DNA of 64,000 bases from Pseudomonas fluorescens (GTDB lineage: Bacteria; Pseudomonadota; Gammaproteobacteria; Pseudomonadales; Pseudomonadaceae), in contig NZ_CP015637.1 in assembly GCF_001708445.1 (NCBI RefSeq), positions 5,271,001 to 5,335,000 of the forward strand, in the 5' to 3' direction. Position 1 is the first letter of the stretch; every line of letters starts with the position of its first letter. The position numbers were made by a program, and so were the translations under genes. The notes below the pieces were generated by a model. The model worked only from the letters and a program-made list of their open reading frames with translations, did no database searches and had not been told where the DNA came from. Below, in pieces: positions 33,395-44,097 of this stretch.

Positions 33395-34042
33395 ATGCAA
33401 GACACATTACGCATCACCGAAGTTTTTTACTCGTTACAGGGTGAAACGCGCACCGCTGGCCTGCCCACAGTATTTGTGCGTCTGACCGGCTGCCCATTGC
33501 GTTGCCAATACTGTGACAGCGCCTACGCCTTCAGTGGCGGCACCGTGCGCACCCTCGATGACATCCTCGAGCAGGTTGCCAGCTATCGACCGCGCTACGT
33601 TTGTGTGACGGGTGGCGAGCCGCTGGCGCAGCCAAATGCCATTCCCCTGCTCAAGCAGCTGTGTGACGCCGGTTACGAAGTGTCCCTGGAGACCAGTGGT
33701 GCCCTGGACATTTCCGCGGTAGACCCGCGCGTAAGCCGCGTGGTCGACCTGAAGACCCCAGGCTCCAAAGAGGCGCATCGCAACCTCTACGAGAACATCG
33801 ATCTGCTGACGGCCAACGACCAGGTCAAGTTCGTGATCTGTTCCCGCGACGACTACGATTGGGCGAGCTCCAAGCTGATCCAGTATGGCCTGGACCGTCG
33901 CGCGGGCGAGGTGCTGTTCTCGCCGAGCCACCACGACCTGAACGCACGCGACCTCGCCGACTGGGTGGTGGCTGATAACCTGCCAGTACGCCTGCAATTG
34001 CAGCTGCATAAATATCTTTGGAACGACGAGCCAGGACGCTGA
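33395..34042 (+). CDS. queE: 7-carboxy-7-deazaguanine synthase QueE
   Basis: 215 aa from [17 protein letters not shown]; an in-frame GTG 9 nt upstream is possible. This is a radical-SAM enzyme of queuosine (preQ0) synthesis. The cluster motif is CPLRCQYCD (CX3CX2C), with GGEPLAQP as the SAM-binding GGE motif. It ends one base before queC, the next step of the same pathway. No preQ1 riboswitch is visible upstream. Confidence 0.95.
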   Translation: MQDTLRITEVFYSLQGETRTAGLPTVFVRLTGCPLRCQYCDSAYAFSGGTVRTLDDILEQVASYRPRYVCVTGGEPLAQPNAIPLLKQLCDAGYEVSLETSGALDISAVDPRVSRVVDLKTPGSKEAHRNLYENIDLLTANDQVKFVICSRDDYDWASSKLIQYGLDRRAGEVLFSPSHHDLNARDLADWVVADNLPVRLQLQLHKYLWNDEPGR

Positions 34043-34043
34043 A

Positions 34044-34733
34044 ATGACTGAACCTACGATTGCTCAAAAACGCGCTGTCATCCTGTTGTCCGGTGGCCTG
34101 GACTCCGCCACCGTGGTCGCCATGGCACAGGCTGAAGGTTACACCTGCTACACCATGAGCTTCGACTACGGCCAGCGCCATCGCGCCGAGCTGAACGCTG
34201 CTGCCCGTGTTGCCCGTGAGATGGGCGTGGCCGAGCACAAGGTGATTGGCCTGAACCTCAACGGCATTGGTGGCTCAGCCCTGACCGACAGCAGCATCGA
34301 TGTGCCGGAAGCGCCGAGTGAAGGTATCCCGGTGACTTACGTGCCAGCACGCAACACCGTATTCCTATCCCTGGCCCTTGGCTGGGCAGAGGTACTGAAT
34401 GCCCGCGACATCTTTATTGGCGTCAACGCGGTGGATTATTCCGGTTACCCGGATTGCCGCCCGGAGTTCGTCGAGTCGTTCGAGCGCATGGCCAACCTGG
34501 CCACCAAAGCCGGTGTCGAAGGGCAGGGCTTTCGCATCCTGGCGCCGCTGCAAAACCTGAGCAAGGCCGATATTGTGAAGGCTGGCGTAGGACTAGGCGT
34601 CGATTATTCGCTGACTGTTTCCTGCTACCAGGCAGACGATGACGGCCGTGCTTGCGGGAAATGTGACAGCTGCCGACTGCGTGCTGAGGGCTTCCAAGCG
34701 GCCGGAATTACGGACCCAACGCGTTATTTCTGA
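34044..34733 (+). CDS. queC: 7-cyano-7-deazaguanine synthase QueC
   Basis: 229 aa. An N-terminal PP-loop ATPase motif [11 protein letters not shown] is followed by the C-terminal four-cysteine zinc site [20 protein letters not shown]. It converts 7-carboxy-7-deazaguanine to preQ0 with ATP and ammonia. It forms an operon with queE and ends 63 bp before tRNA-Lys. Confidence 0.97.
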   Translation: MTEPTIAQKRAVILLSGGLDSATVVAMAQAEGYTCYTMSFDYGQRHRAELNAAARVAREMGVAEHKVIGLNLNGIGGSALTDSSIDVPEAPSEGIPVTYVPARNTVFLSLALGWAEVLNARDIFIGVNAVDYSGYPDCRPEFVESFERMANLATKAGVEGQGFRILAPLQNLSKADIVKAGVGLGVDYSLTVSCYQADDDGRACGKCDSCRLRAEGFQAAGITDPTRYF

Positions 34734-34751
34734 TTTATTTCAAATAAGGTG

Positions 34752-34779
34752 TTGAATAATCCTTAGAAATCAGTATTAT
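34752..34779 (+). promoter_or_regulatory. candidate promoter of tRNA-Lys
   Basis: TTGAAT, a 16-bp spacer and TATTAT, 17 bp before the tRNA, followed by a GC-rich stretch. Confidence 0.55.
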
Positions 34780-34796
34780 ACGCGCCACCACACAGC

Positions 34797-34872
34797 GGGT
34801 CGTTAGCTCAGTTGGTAGAGCAGTTGGCTTTTAACCAATTGGTCGTAGGTTCGAATCCCACACGACCCACCA
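34797..34872 (+). tRNA. tRNA-Lys (anticodon UUU)
   Basis: A 76-nt cloverleaf: acceptor stem GGGTCGT / ACGACCC, D-arm GCTC-AGTTGGTA-GAGC, anticodon loop CTTTTAA within GTTGG/CCAAT, T-arm with GGTTCGAATCC, discriminator A and encoded CCA. Confidence 0.97.
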
Positions 34873-34892
34873 TTTTTGGCGGTTTAGAAAAT

Positions 34893-34932
34893 CCGGAAGG
34901 CCCACGCAAGTGAGGATTTCCGGGTTTTTTTT
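34893..34932 (+). terminator. probable terminator of tRNA-Lys
   Basis: A 6-bp stem CCGGAA / TTCCGG with a long loop, directly before a run of nine T. Confidence 0.5.
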
Positions 34933-35140
34933 TGTCTTGTGAAAAAGTCGATGTGTCATGCGCCGTCCGTGAGATGCCGAGTCATACGCCCCCATGGAGG
35001 AGGCGATTCTCGCCCTCCTGCGGTCGGCTTATGCGGCCCTTGACGAGTTTTTGTAACAGCAAGGCCAGTGTCTCGGTCGCGTACCGCTTCTGACGTTTGT
35101 CGCCTGGCCTGAATCAACCCTGTCGGCGTTGAGCGAGATA

Positions 35141-35180
35141 AAAAAACGGGAAACACCAGCGATGGTGTTTCCCGTTTTTT
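35141..35180. terminator. strong bidirectional terminator without an assigned gene
   Basis: A 17-bp perfect stem beginning AAAAAACGGGAAACACC, 6-nt loop AGCGAT, T-tract on both strands. The tRNA already has a T-run 210 bp upstream, so this may end a separate short transcript. Confidence 0.85.
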
Positions 35181-35368
35181 TACCCGCTTATCACGGCCTC
35201 GAGCGCCAGATTAGGCTTTTGAAACCATTCGATATTCTGTAGCCTTGCCCAGCTTCACTTTAACCCGTGCTTGATGAACACCCTCACTTCGTCCGGCGGC
35301 GCCCGAAGGGCTCCAGAGCCGGTGGTACACTCGACTTTCGCGCAACTGCGCCTGCAGGTCTTGCGAAC

Positions 35369-36427
35369 ATGACGCAAATTTCCGAACGCCTACTGGTTCA
35401 AGCCCACCTCGACGCCAAGCAGCCCAAGGTCCTCAGTGCCGATGAAGAGGCTAGCCTGCGTACCGCCATCGCCGCCGAGCTGAAAGCTCAGGACGCGGTG
35501 CTGGTCGCTCACTTCTACTGCGACCCGGTGATTCAGGCCCTGGCCGAAGAAACCGGCGGCTGTGTCTCCGATTCCCTGGAAATGGCACGCTTCGGCGCCG
35601 CCCACCCGGCCAAGACCGTGCTGGTCGCCGGTGTGCGTTTCATGGGCGAGACCGCCAAAATCCTTACCCCTGAAAAACGCATCCTGATGCCGACCCTGGA
35701 AGCCACGTGCTCCCTCGACCTGGGTTGCCCAGTGGATGAGTTTTCGGCGTTCTGCGATCAGCACCCCGAGCGCACCGTGGTGGTGTATGCCAACACCTCG
35801 GCGGCGGTCAAGGCGCGGGCGGATTGGGTGGTGACCTCCAGTTGTGCGCTGGAAATCGTCGAAAGCCTGATGGATAACGGCGAGACCATCATCTGGGGCC
35901 CGGACAAGCACCTGGGTACCTACATCCAGCGCCAGACCGGAGCCGACATGTTGTTGTGGGACGGTGCCTGCATTGTCCATGAAGAGTTCAAGTCCAAGCA
36001 GTTGGAAGATATGAAGGCGCTGTACCCGGACGCCGCGATCCTGGTGCACCCGGAGTCGCCGACGTCGGTGATCGAGTTGGCGGATGCGGTGGGTTCCACC
36101 AGCCAGTTGATTGCCGCGGCGCAGCGTCTGCCCAACAAGACCTTCATCGTCGCCACCGACCGCGGCATCTTCTACAAGATGCAGCAGTTGTGCCCGGACA
36201 AGGTCTTCGTCGAAGCGCCTACCGCCGGTAACGGCGCGGCATGCCGCAGCTGTGCACACTGCCCGTGGATGGCGATGAATACGCTGGAGCGCACCTTGCA
36301 GTGCCTGCGTGAGGGCAGTAACGAGATCTTCGTCGAGCCTTCGGTGATCCCGCAGGCGGTGCGGCCGCTCAAGCGCATGCTGGATTTCACTCAGGCTGCG
36401 CGCCTGAAGCTGGCCGGTAACGCCTGA
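35369..36427 (+). CDS. nadA: quinolinate synthase A
   Basis: 352 aa from [17 protein letters not shown]; the upstream in-frame extension is not conserved in character. It condenses iminoaspartate with dihydroxyacetone phosphate to quinolinate in NAD synthesis, using a 4Fe-4S cluster. Cluster cysteines are visible in [18 protein letters not shown] and the C-terminal [27 protein letters not shown] is the substrate-region signature. It is followed by a REPIN. Confidence 0.96.
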   Translation: MTQISERLLVQAHLDAKQPKVLSADEEASLRTAIAAELKAQDAVLVAHFYCDPVIQALAEETGGCVSDSLEMARFGAAHPAKTVLVAGVRFMGETAKILTPEKRILMPTLEATCSLDLGCPVDEFSAFCDQHPERTVVVYANTSAAVKARADWVVTSSCALEIVESLMDNGETIIWGPDKHLGTYIQRQTGADMLLWDGACIVHEEFKSKQLEDMKALYPDAAILVHPESPTSVIELADAVGSTSQLIAAAQRLPNKTFIVATDRGIFYKMQQLCPDKVFVEAPTAGNGAACRSCAHCPWMAMNTLERTLQCLREGSNEIFVEPSVIPQAVRPLKRMLDFTQAARLKLAGNA

Positions 36428-36450
36428 AACGAAGCGAGCTCGGTTAAAAA

Positions 36451-36540
36451 TGTGGGAGGGGGCTTGCCCCCGATGACGGTGTGTCGGTCAATAGAAATAT
36501 TGAATGTAGAGCCGCTATCGGGGGCAAACCCCTCCCACAT
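36451..36540. repeat. REPIN, GTGGGAGGGGGCTTGCCCCCGAT family (copy 3)
   Basis: TGTGGGAGGGGGCTTGCCCC and GGGGCAAACCCCTCCCACAT arms between convergent nadA and the RDD gene. Confidence 0.9.
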
Positions 36541-36562
36541 TTTGATTTCAGCAGGCAGGGAG

Positions 36563-37051
36563 TTATTTCTTTTGCTTCGGAATTCTCACCAACTGCGTAT
36601 CCGAGTAGATGTCATGCCAGCTGCGTTTCTGCTTGTCGAACAACGACCAGATAAACCCCAGCCCCACGCACAACCACGACGCAATCGACACCACAAAGCG
36701 TAACAGCGCCTGCCACAGGCTGATCCGCGAGCCGTCGGCGTTCTGTACGCGCACGCCCCACACCTGCATGCCCAGGGTCTGCCCGGAATGGGTCCAGAAT
36801 TTGGCGAAGAAGCCAAACAGCACAAAGAACAGAATGGTCGACAGCAGCGGGTCGCCGTCCAGCGCACCGGACTCGGTGAGAGTGCGCATTTTCGCTTCGC
36901 CCACGAATGCGATCCACACCAGTTTGTAAAGGAAGGCGGTGACGATCAGCAGTGCGGTGCACAACAGGAAGTCATAGAACATCGCTGCCAGGCGACGGCC
37001 CAGGCCAACGGCGGGGAACTCGCCTTGGGGGCTCAGCAGGGGTTTTGACAT
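36563..37051 (-). CDS. RDD-family membrane protein
   Basis: 162 aa from MSKPLLSPQGEFPAVGLGRR. The RDD motif is in GLGRRLAAMFYDFLL, where the first helix has Arg then Asp. Three to four TM helices follow: 30-50, 80-100, and 125-150 with FVVSIASWLCVGLGFIWSLF. The QTLGMQVWGVRV signature between them is intact. RDD proteins are suspected transporters or exchangers, but most are uncharacterised. It sits downstream of the cold-shock gene behind a terminator. Confidence 0.88.
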   Translation of the reverse strand: MSKPLLSPQGEFPAVGLGRRLAAMFYDFLLCTALLIVTAFLYKLVWIAFVGEAKMRTLTESGALDGDPLLSTILFFVLFGFFAKFWTHSGQTLGMQVWGVRVQNADGSRISLWQALLRFVVSIASWLCVGLGFIWSLFDKQKRSWHDIYSDTQLVRIPKQKK

Positions 37052-37110
37052 GGCAGGGCTCTCTGGAGAAAAAATGCATTTTACGGGGCAATGCCCCTGC
37101 GGCGCCCATA

Positions 37111-37146
37111 AAAAAGCCCCTGATGGTGACATCAGGGGCTTTTTGT
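37111..37146. terminator. terminator of the cold-shock gene
   Basis: AAAAAGCCCCTGAT / ATCAGGGGCTTTTT, a 14-bp stem with a 6-nt loop, T-tract on both strands, 14 bp beyond the csp stop. Confidence 0.9.
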
Positions 37147-37158
37147 CGCAGGGAAGTA

Positions 37159-37371
37159 TCAGCCTTCGGCGATCACTTCATCAGCTTGCATGCCTTTTTG
37201 CCCTTGCACAGCAACGAAAGTCACTTTCTGGCCTTCTTTCAGGCTCTTGAAGCCGTTGCCCTGAATAGCGCGGAAGTGTACGAACAGATCCGGACCGCTT
37301 TCTGGAGTGATAAAACCAAACCCTTTTTCGTCGTTAAACCACTTGACGGTACCGCTCTTACGTTCAGACAT
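37159..37371 (-). CDS. CspA-family cold-shock protein
   Basis: 70 aa. A single cold-shock domain with RNP1 KGFGFITP and RNP2 DLFVHFRAI; Trp in KWFND and aromatic residues are kept. AAGGA lies 9 nt before the ATG. It acts as an RNA chaperone. The 387-bp upstream non-coding stretch would allow a long, structured leader typical of cold-shock mRNAs. Confidence 0.95.
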   Translation of the reverse strand: MSERKSGTVKWFNDEKGFGFITPESGPDLFVHFRAIQGNGFKSLKEGQKVTFVAVQGQKGMQADEVIAEG

Positions 37372-37758
37372 TTTCTTATTTCCTTGACGCTAAAAATTGA
37401 TGACAGCCCCTTCGCATGAAAGAGTACTGGGCTGGGTTGCAGGAAAGTAAGAGACGTCGAACGGGTTGTAGCAAGCTTTGGCTACTGCCCAGGTCAGGTT
37501 CCAAGCGACCCATGCAAACACAGTGGACAAACTCTACGACAACTAATGCAGAAAAAACAAGCCCTGCCAAAAGCCCAGGTTTTGCTTGGCCTCATGACAC
37601 TTCGTTGAATAATGTGGAAGCGACTTATTCGATAGAATGGGTCACTTGTTATAGGTTAATTCCTTTAACAAAGACTATCGTTGCTGCACTGTTTTATGGC
37701 GGTTGCGTTACAGATTAGTGCACATTAACGCAACCGCGTTACTTATAGGAACAGTCAA
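37372..37758 (-). promoter_or_regulatory. leader and promoter region of the cold-shock gene
   Basis: 387 bp without a gene between the csp start and the gcvT stop. The distal part (37600-37740) is AT-rich, consistent with a promoter. I cannot assign exact -10 and -35 boxes or a cold box. Confidence 0.45.
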
Positions 37759-38883
37759 TCAGCCACGATAGTAACGCTGCGGCACAAATGGCATTTTACT
37801 TACACGAAGAGGTACCTTTTTCCCACGCACCAGCGCAGAGACTTGGGTATCCAGCGCGATGAATGCACTGTCCAGGTAACCCATGGCCAGTGGGCCGCCC
37901 AGGCTCGGGCCAAAGCCACCGCTGCATACGCTGCCGATCACGGTGCCGTGTTCATCGACGATCTCTGCGCCTTCACGTACGGGGGTGCGTTCCTGGGGCA
38001 GCAGACCTACGCGCTTGCGGCTGACGCCGGCCTGCTGCTGGGTGAAGATGCGATCGGCGCCCGGGAAGCCGCCGGCACGTGCACCGTCAGCCCGACGGGC
38101 CTTGGAGATCGCCCACAGCAGGCTGGCCTCGATCGGCGTGGTGTCGGTGTTCATGTCATGACCGTACAGGCACAGGCCGGCTTCCAGGCGCAGCGAGTCA
38201 CGCGCACCCAGGCCGATCGCCTGTACTTCGGTTTCGGCGAGCAGGCTGCGTGCGAGGCTTTCGGCGTTGGCCGCCGGCACCGAGATTTCAAAGCCGTCTT
38301 CGCCGGTGTAGCCCGAGCGGCTCACGTAGCAGTCCACGCCCAGCAGGCGCAGGGAGGCGAACTGCATGAAGGTCATCTGCGTGACTTCAGGTGCCAGGCG
38401 AGCCAGTACCTTCACCGCAGCCGGGCCTTGCAGGGCCAGCAGGGCGCGTTCTTCGAACAGCGGCTCAATGCTGCATTGGTCGCCGATCCGCGCACGCAGG
38501 TGCGCCAGGTCCTGGTCCTTGCAGGCGGCGTTGACCACCAGGAACAGCTCGTCGTTACCCAGGTTGGCGACCATCAGGTCATCGAGGATGCCGCCCTGGT
38601 CATTGGTGAACATGGCATAGCGCTGCATGCCCACCGGCAGGTCAATGATGTCGACCGGTACCAGGGTTTCCAGGGCCTTGGCGGCATTGGCGCCGGTGAG
38701 GCGGATCTGGCCCATGTGGGACACGTCGAACAACCCGGCCTGTTCACGGGTGTGCAGGTGTTCCTTCATCACGCCCAGTGGGTATTGCACCGGCATGTCA
38801 TAGCCGGCGAAAGGCACCATGCGCGCGCCCAGCTCGATATGCAGGGCGTGCAATGGGGTTTTCAACAGGGTTTCGGTGGACAT
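37759..38883 (-). CDS. gcvT: glycine-cleavage T-protein (aminomethyltransferase)
   Basis: 374 aa. It transfers the methylene of aminomethyl-lipoyl-H to tetrahydrofolate and releases ammonia. Motifs: [43 protein letters not shown] and [21 protein letters not shown] lies 8 nt before the ATG. It is the last gene of the gcvH-gcvP-sdaA-gcvT operon. Downstream is the cold-shock gene's promoter region with no clear terminator. Confidence 0.97.
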   Translation of the reverse strand: MSTETLLKTPLHALHIELGARMVPFAGYDMPVQYPLGVMKEHLHTREQAGLFDVSHMGQIRLTGANAAKALETLVPVDIIDLPVGMQRYAMFTNDQGGILDDLMVANLGNDELFLVVNAACKDQDLAHLRARIGDQCSIEPLFEERALLALQGPAAVKVLARLAPEVTQMTFMQFASLRLLGVDCYVSRSGYTGEDGFEISVPAANAESLARSLLAETEVQAIGLGARDSLRLEAGLCLYGHDMNTDTTPIEASLLWAISKARRADGARAGGFPGADRIFTQQQAGVSRKRVGLLPQERTPVREGAEIVDEHGTVIGSVCSGGFGPSLGGPLAMGYLDSAFIALDTQVSALVRGKKVPLRVSKMPFVPQRYYRG

Positions 38884-38922
38884 ATTCAGCTCCTGAAAAA
38901 CGTACTGGCGCGCAGTTGGGCG

Positions 38923-40299
<1,377 letters not shown>

Positions 40300-40345
40300 G
40301 AGTTGTTCTCCGGTTTCTTGTTATGTATTGGGTGTACTCGGTCAA

Positions 40346-40436
40346 TGTGGGAGGGGGCTTGCCCCCGATAGCGGTGGGTCAGTAGAAAGTTCTGGTGACT
40401 GACACTCTGCCATCGGGGGCAAGCCCCCTCCCACAT
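40346..40436. repeat. REPIN, GTGGGAGGGGGCTTGCCCCCGAT family (copy 4)
   Basis: TGTGGGAGGGGGCTTGCCCC and GGGGCAAGCCCCCTCCCACA arms inside the gcv operon, between gcvP and sdaA, 5 bp after the gcvP stop. Confidence 0.9.
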
Positions 40437-40440
40437 TTGA

Positions 40441-43290
40441 TTACGCGTAGCTCTCGATCGAAGGGCACGCGCATACGAGGTTGCGATCGCCAAACACGTT
40501 GTCGACCCGGCCAACCGGTGGCCAGTATTTGCCTTCGATCAACGAAGCTACCGGGTACACCGCCTGTTCACGGCTGTATGGGTGGCTCCATTCGCCCACC
40601 AGTTCCGCCGCGGTGTGCGGGGCGTTTTTCAGTGGGTTGTCGTCCTTGTCCAGGGTGCCGTTTTCCACCGCTCGGATTTCTTCGCGGATGGCGATCATCG
40701 CGTCGCAGAAGCGGTCCAGTTCTTCCTTGGATTCACTTTCGGTGGGCTCGATCATCAAGGTGCCGGCGACCGGGAACGACATGGTCGGTGCATGGAAACC
40801 GAAGTCGATCAGGCGCTTGGCCACGTCATCCACGCTGATGCCGCTGCTGTCTTTGAGCGGGCGCAAGTCCAGGATGCATTCATGCGCTACCAGGCCGTTG
40901 CTGCCGGTGTACAGCACGGGGTAGTGCTCTTCCAGGCGACGGGAGATGTAGTTGGCATTCAGGATCGCCAGTTGCGACGCACGCTTGAGGCCCGCACCGC
41001 CCATCATGCTGATGTACATCCAGGTAATCGGCAGGATGCTTGCGCTGCCAAAAGGCGCTGCGCACACCGCGCCTTCCTTGCGCGCCATGGCCGCGTGGCC
41101 CGGCAGGAATGGCGTGAGGTGCGATTTGACGCCAATCGGGCCGACGCCCGGGCCGCCACCGCCGTGGGGGATGCAGAAGGTCTTGTGCAGGTTCAGGTGG
41201 GACACGTCGCCACCAAACTTGCCCGGTGCGCACAGGCCGACCATGGCGTTCATGTTCGCGCCGTCGATGTACACCTGGCCGCCGTTGTCGTGGATGATCC
41301 CGCAGATTTCGCGGATGCCTTCCTCGAACACACCGTGGGTGGACGGGTAGGTGATCATCAGCGCGGCGAGGTGTTCGCGGTGCTCGATGGCCTTGGCACG
41401 CAGGTCTTCGATATCCACGTTGCCCCGGGCATCGCAGGCGGTGACGACCACGCGCATACCGGCCATGTTGGCGGTGGCCGGGTTGGTGCCGTGTGCCGAC
41501 GATGGGATCAGGCAGATGTCGCGACGGGCTTCGCCACGGCTCTGGTGATAGGCGCGAATGGCCAACAGACCGGCGTACTCACCCTGGGAACCGGCGTTCG
41601 GTTGCAGGGAGATCGCGTCGTAACCGGTGGCCGCGCAGAGCATGGCTTCCAGGTCAGAGGTCAATTGCAGGTAGCCGGCGCTTTGCTCGGCTGGGGCGAA
41701 GGGGTGCAGGGCACCGAATTCAGCCCAGGTCACCGGGATCATTTCGCTGGCGGCGTTGAGCTTCATGGTGCATGAACCCAGCGGGATCATGGTGCGGTCC
41801 AGTGCCAGGTCCTTGTCGGCCAGCTTGCGCAGGTAGCGCATCAGCTCGGTTTCCGAGTGATAACGGTTGAATACCGGGTGGCTGAGGATCGGCGACTGGC
41901 GCAGCAGCGCGGCGGGCAGGGTGCTGTCGACGCTGGCCGCCAGGGCGGCGAAGTCCGGCAGGGCTTTACCGTCGGCCAATACGCTCCACAGGGTCTCGAT
42001 ATCGGCCTGGGTGGTGGTTTCATCCAGCGACAGGCCCAGTCGCGCAGCGTCCACGACCCGCAGGTTGATGCGTTGGGCGCGGGCTTTGTCGTGCAGCGCG
42101 GCGGTGTGAGTGCCGGTGGCCAGTGTCAGCGTGTCGAAGAAGGTGGCTTGTTCAACCTGAAGGCCCAAGGTGGTCAAGCCCTTGGCCAGGATCGCGGTCA
42201 GGTGGTGAATGCGCTGGGCGATCTGGGTCAGGCCTTTAGGGCCGTGGTACACGGCGTACATGCTGGCGATGTTGGCCAGCAGCACTTGGGCAGTGCAGAT
42301 GTTGCTGGTGGCTTTCTCGCGGCGGATATGTTGCTCGCGGGTCTGCATGGCCAGGCGCAGGGCCGGCTTGCCGAAGCGGTCGACCGATACACCGACCAGA
42401 CGCCCCGGCATATCGCGCTTGAACGCATCCCTGGTGGAGAAGTACGCCGCGTGCGGGCCACCGAAGCCCAGCGGCACGCCGAAGCGTTGCGCGCTGCCAA
42501 TGGCCACGTCGGCGCCGAACTCACCCGGTGGGGTCAGCAGGGTCAGGGCCAGCAGGTCGGCGGCTACCGCCACCAGCGCATGGGCGGCATGGAAGCGTTC
42601 AGCCAGTTCACGGTAGTCGAACACGTCACCGTTGCTGGCCGGGTATTGCAGCAGTGCCCCGAAGAACGGGCTGACGTCGGTCAGTTCGCGCTCATCGCCC
42701 ACCACCACATCGATGCCCAATGGCTCGGCACGGGTGCGCAGCACATCGAGGGTTTGCGGGTGGCTGTGGATCGAGGCAAAGAAGGCATTGCTGCCTTTGT
42801 TCTTGCTCAGGCGCTTGCAGAAGGTCATCGCTTCGGCGGCCGCGGTGGCTTCGTCGAGCAAGGAGGCGTTGGCGATCGGCAGGCCGGTGAGGTCGCTGAT
42901 CAGGGTCTGGAAGTTCAGCAGCGCTTCCAGGCGGCCTTGGGAGATTTCTGGCTGGTACGGGGTGTAGGCGGTGTACCAGGCCGGGTTTTCCAGGAGGTTG
43001 CGCAGGATCGGCGACGGCGTATGGCAGTTGTAGTAGCCCTGGCCGATATAGGTCTTGAACAGTTGGTTCTTGCCTGCGATCGCCTTGATCCTGGCCAGTG
43101 CCTCGGCTTCGCTCAGGCCGTCTTCCAGGCCAAGCACGCTGGTGCCCTTGATGCTTTCCGGGATCACGCTGGCGCTCAAGGCTTCCAGGGAGTCAAAACC
43201 CAGGCTGGCGAGCATCTGCTGCTCATCGTCCTGGCGCGGGCCGATATGGCGGGCGATGAATTCGTTGGCGGTGCTCAGGTTGATACTCAT
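40441..43290 (-). CDS. gcvP: glycine dehydrogenase (decarboxylating), P-protein
   Basis: 949 aa, the fused full-length P-protein. The pyridoxal-phosphate lysine is in [21 protein letters not shown] near residue 700. Both N- and C-terminal halves of the alpha2-type enzyme are complete ([20 protein letters not shown] through [20 protein letters not shown]). It decarboxylates glycine and loads the aminomethyl group on GcvH. The start 10 bp after the gcvH stop has GAGGAG upstream. Confidence 0.97.
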   Translation of the reverse strand: MSINLSTANEFIARHIGPRQDDEQQMLASLGFDSLEALSASVIPESIKGTSVLGLEDGLSEAEALARIKAIAGKNQLFKTYIGQGYYNCHTPSPILRNLLENPAWYTAYTPYQPEISQGRLEALLNFQTLISDLTGLPIANASLLDEATAAAEAMTFCKRLSKNKGSNAFFASIHSHPQTLDVLRTRAEPLGIDVVVGDERELTDVSPFFGALLQYPASNGDVFDYRELAERFHAAHALVAVAADLLALTLLTPPGEFGADVAIGSAQRFGVPLGFGGPHAAYFSTRDAFKRDMPGRLVGVSVDRFGKPALRLAMQTREQHIRREKATSNICTAQVLLANIASMYAVYHGPKGLTQIAQRIHHLTAILAKGLTTLGLQVEQATFFDTLTLATGTHTAALHDKARAQRINLRVVDAARLGLSLDETTTQADIETLWSVLADGKALPDFAALAASVDSTLPAALLRQSPILSHPVFNRYHSETELMRYLRKLADKDLALDRTMIPLGSCTMKLNAASEMIPVTWAEFGALHPFAPAEQSAGYLQLTSDLEAMLCAATGYDAISLQPNAGSQGEYAGLLAIRAYHQSRGEARRDICLIPSSAHGTNPATANMAGMRVVVTACDARGNVDIEDLRAKAIEHREHLAALMITYPSTHGVFEEGIREICGIIHDNGGQVYIDGANMNAMVGLCAPGKFGGDVSHLNLHKTFCIPHGGGGPGVGPIGVKSHLTPFLPGHAAMARKEGAVCAAPFGSASILPITWMYISMMGGAGLKRASQLAILNANYISRRLEEHYPVLYTGSNGLVAHECILDLRPLKDSSGISVDDVAKRLIDFGFHAPTMSFPVAGTLMIEPTESESKEELDRFCDAMIAIREEIRAVENGTLDKDDNPLKNAPHTAAELVGEWSHPYSREQAVYPVASLIEGKYWPPVGRVDNVFGDRNLVCACPSIESYA

Positions 43291-43300
43291 GGCGCGCTCC

Positions 43301-43684
43301 TCAGGCTTCGGCGTTGGCTTTGATCAGACGGTCGTACGCGTCCTGATCCAACAGTTTAGCGATAGCCTCGGCATCGGCCGGTTTAAAGCGGAAGAACCAG
43401 CCTTCGCCCATCGGGTCTTCGTTGACCAGTTCCGGGCTGCCGTCGAGCTTGTCGTTCACTTCCAGCACTTCACCGTCCAATGGCATGTACACGCCGCTGG
43501 CGGCCTTGACCGACTCAACGGTGGACGCTTCGGCGCCCTTGGCGTAGGCCTGCAACTCTGGCAGTTGCACGAAAACCACATCACCCAGCGCGTCCTGCGC
43601 GAAAGCGGTGATACCCACGGTGACGCTGCCGTCAGCTTCGGCGCGCAGCCATTCGTGATCTTCAGTGAAACGCAACTCGCTCAT
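43301..43684 (-). CDS. gcvH: glycine-cleavage H-protein
   Basis: 127 aa lipoyl carrier. The lipoylated lysine is in [21 protein letters not shown] at about residue 62. GAGGAG lies 5-6 nt before the ATG. It is the first gene of the operon, preceded by a sigma-54 promoter and GcsR-type sites. Confidence 0.97.
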   Translation of the reverse strand: MSELRFTEDHEWLRAEADGSVTVGITAFAQDALGDVVFVQLPELQAYAKGAEASTVESVKAASGVYMPLDGEVLEVNDKLDGSPELVNEDPMGEGWFFRFKPADAEAIAKLLDQDAYDRLIKANAEA

Positions 43685-43742
43685 GGAAACTCCTCGGGGC
43701 CAGATTCGTCTGGTGGACGGGATTGGAATAATGGGGAGTTGC

Positions 43743-43761
43743 TTAGCAATATTGCGGCCAA
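43743..43761 (-). promoter_or_regulatory. sigma-54 (RpoN) promoter of gcvH
   Basis: Read on the minus strand: TTGGCCGCAATATTGCTAA, with the invariant GG (43759-43758) and GC (43747-43746) separated by exactly 10 bp as in the -24/-12 consensus. Predicted start near 43734, giving a leader of about 50 nt to the gcvH ATG. Its use would require an enhancer-binding protein; gcsR is next door. Confidence 0.8.
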
Positions 43762-43824
43762 CGTTATTAAATCTTTAAAAATCAATAAGTTAATAAAATG
43801 GGTTATGACGTTATGCGTTTTGCC

Positions 43825-43842
43825 TGTAGCGATTTCGCTACA
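43825..43842 (-). promoter_or_regulatory. GcsR-type site, proximal
   Basis: TGTAGCG-ATTT-CGCTACA, a perfect 18-bp inverted repeat centred about 100 bp upstream of the predicted transcription start. It resembles the TGTAACG-N4-CGTTCCG sites described for GcsR in P. aeruginosa. Confidence 0.7.
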
Positions 43843-43905
43843 GTCCGGCCGTCTAAAAAAAGCCTATGTGGATCAAAGCCTTGCATGGCGCGTAAAAAAC
43901 AGGGT

Positions 43906-43942
43906 TGTAGCGATATCGTTCCACTGTAGCGCTTTCAGTACA
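43906..43942 (-). promoter_or_regulatory. two tandem GcsR-type sites, distal
   Basis: TGTAGCG-ATAT-CGTTCCA (43906-43923) and TGTAGCG-CTTT-CAGTACA (43925-43942), 19 bp apart. They share the left half with the proximal site. This is a typical upstream position for a sigma-54 enhancer. Confidence 0.7.
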
Positions 43943-43980
43943 GTGGATGTCGTTCTCAGACCCTTTTTTGAAACGCGGCC

Positions 43981-44093
43981 CTGTAGGCGCGAGCTTGCTC
44001 GCGACGATCGTCAACGATGACGCAAGCAGCCTGGATGAACGCCGCACCCTTGGGGTTTTCGCCAGCAAGCTTGCGCCTGCAGTGGGCAGAGCC
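43981..44093. repeat. REPIN, GTAGGAGCGAGCTTGCTCGCG family (copy 2)
   Basis: CTGTAGGCGCGAGCTTGCTC and GCAAGCTTGCGCCTGCAG arms; the spacer contains GTCAACGATGACGC. It lies between the gcv enhancer and the gcsR stop. Confidence 0.85.
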
Positions 44094-44097
44094 CATC

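Larger units (their letters stand above)
34873..35368. other. 496-bp gap between tRNA-Lys and nadA
   Basis: It holds a weak terminator just after the tRNA (CCGGAA-19 nt-TTCCGG-G-T9, 34893-34932) and a strong one at 35141-35180 with no assigned gene. A 66-codon minus-strand open frame (34956-35156) has no domain or ribosome site. No integrase or duplicated tRNA end was seen. Confidence 0.5.

Noticed and set aside
34797..34872. tRNA-Lys as an integration site for a mobile element
   Set aside because: No integrase, no duplicated tRNA 3' end and no foreign-looking cargo within the window; nadA follows in normal core order.
34956..35156. 66-codon minus-strand frame after tRNA-Lys
   Set aside because: No ribosome site, no domain, and its start lies in a terminator stem; more likely a chance frame.
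43685..43980. Glycine riboswitch upstream of gcvH
   Set aside because: The leader after the predicted sigma-54 start is only about 50 nt, too short for the aptamer pair, and GcsR-type sites explain the regulation.
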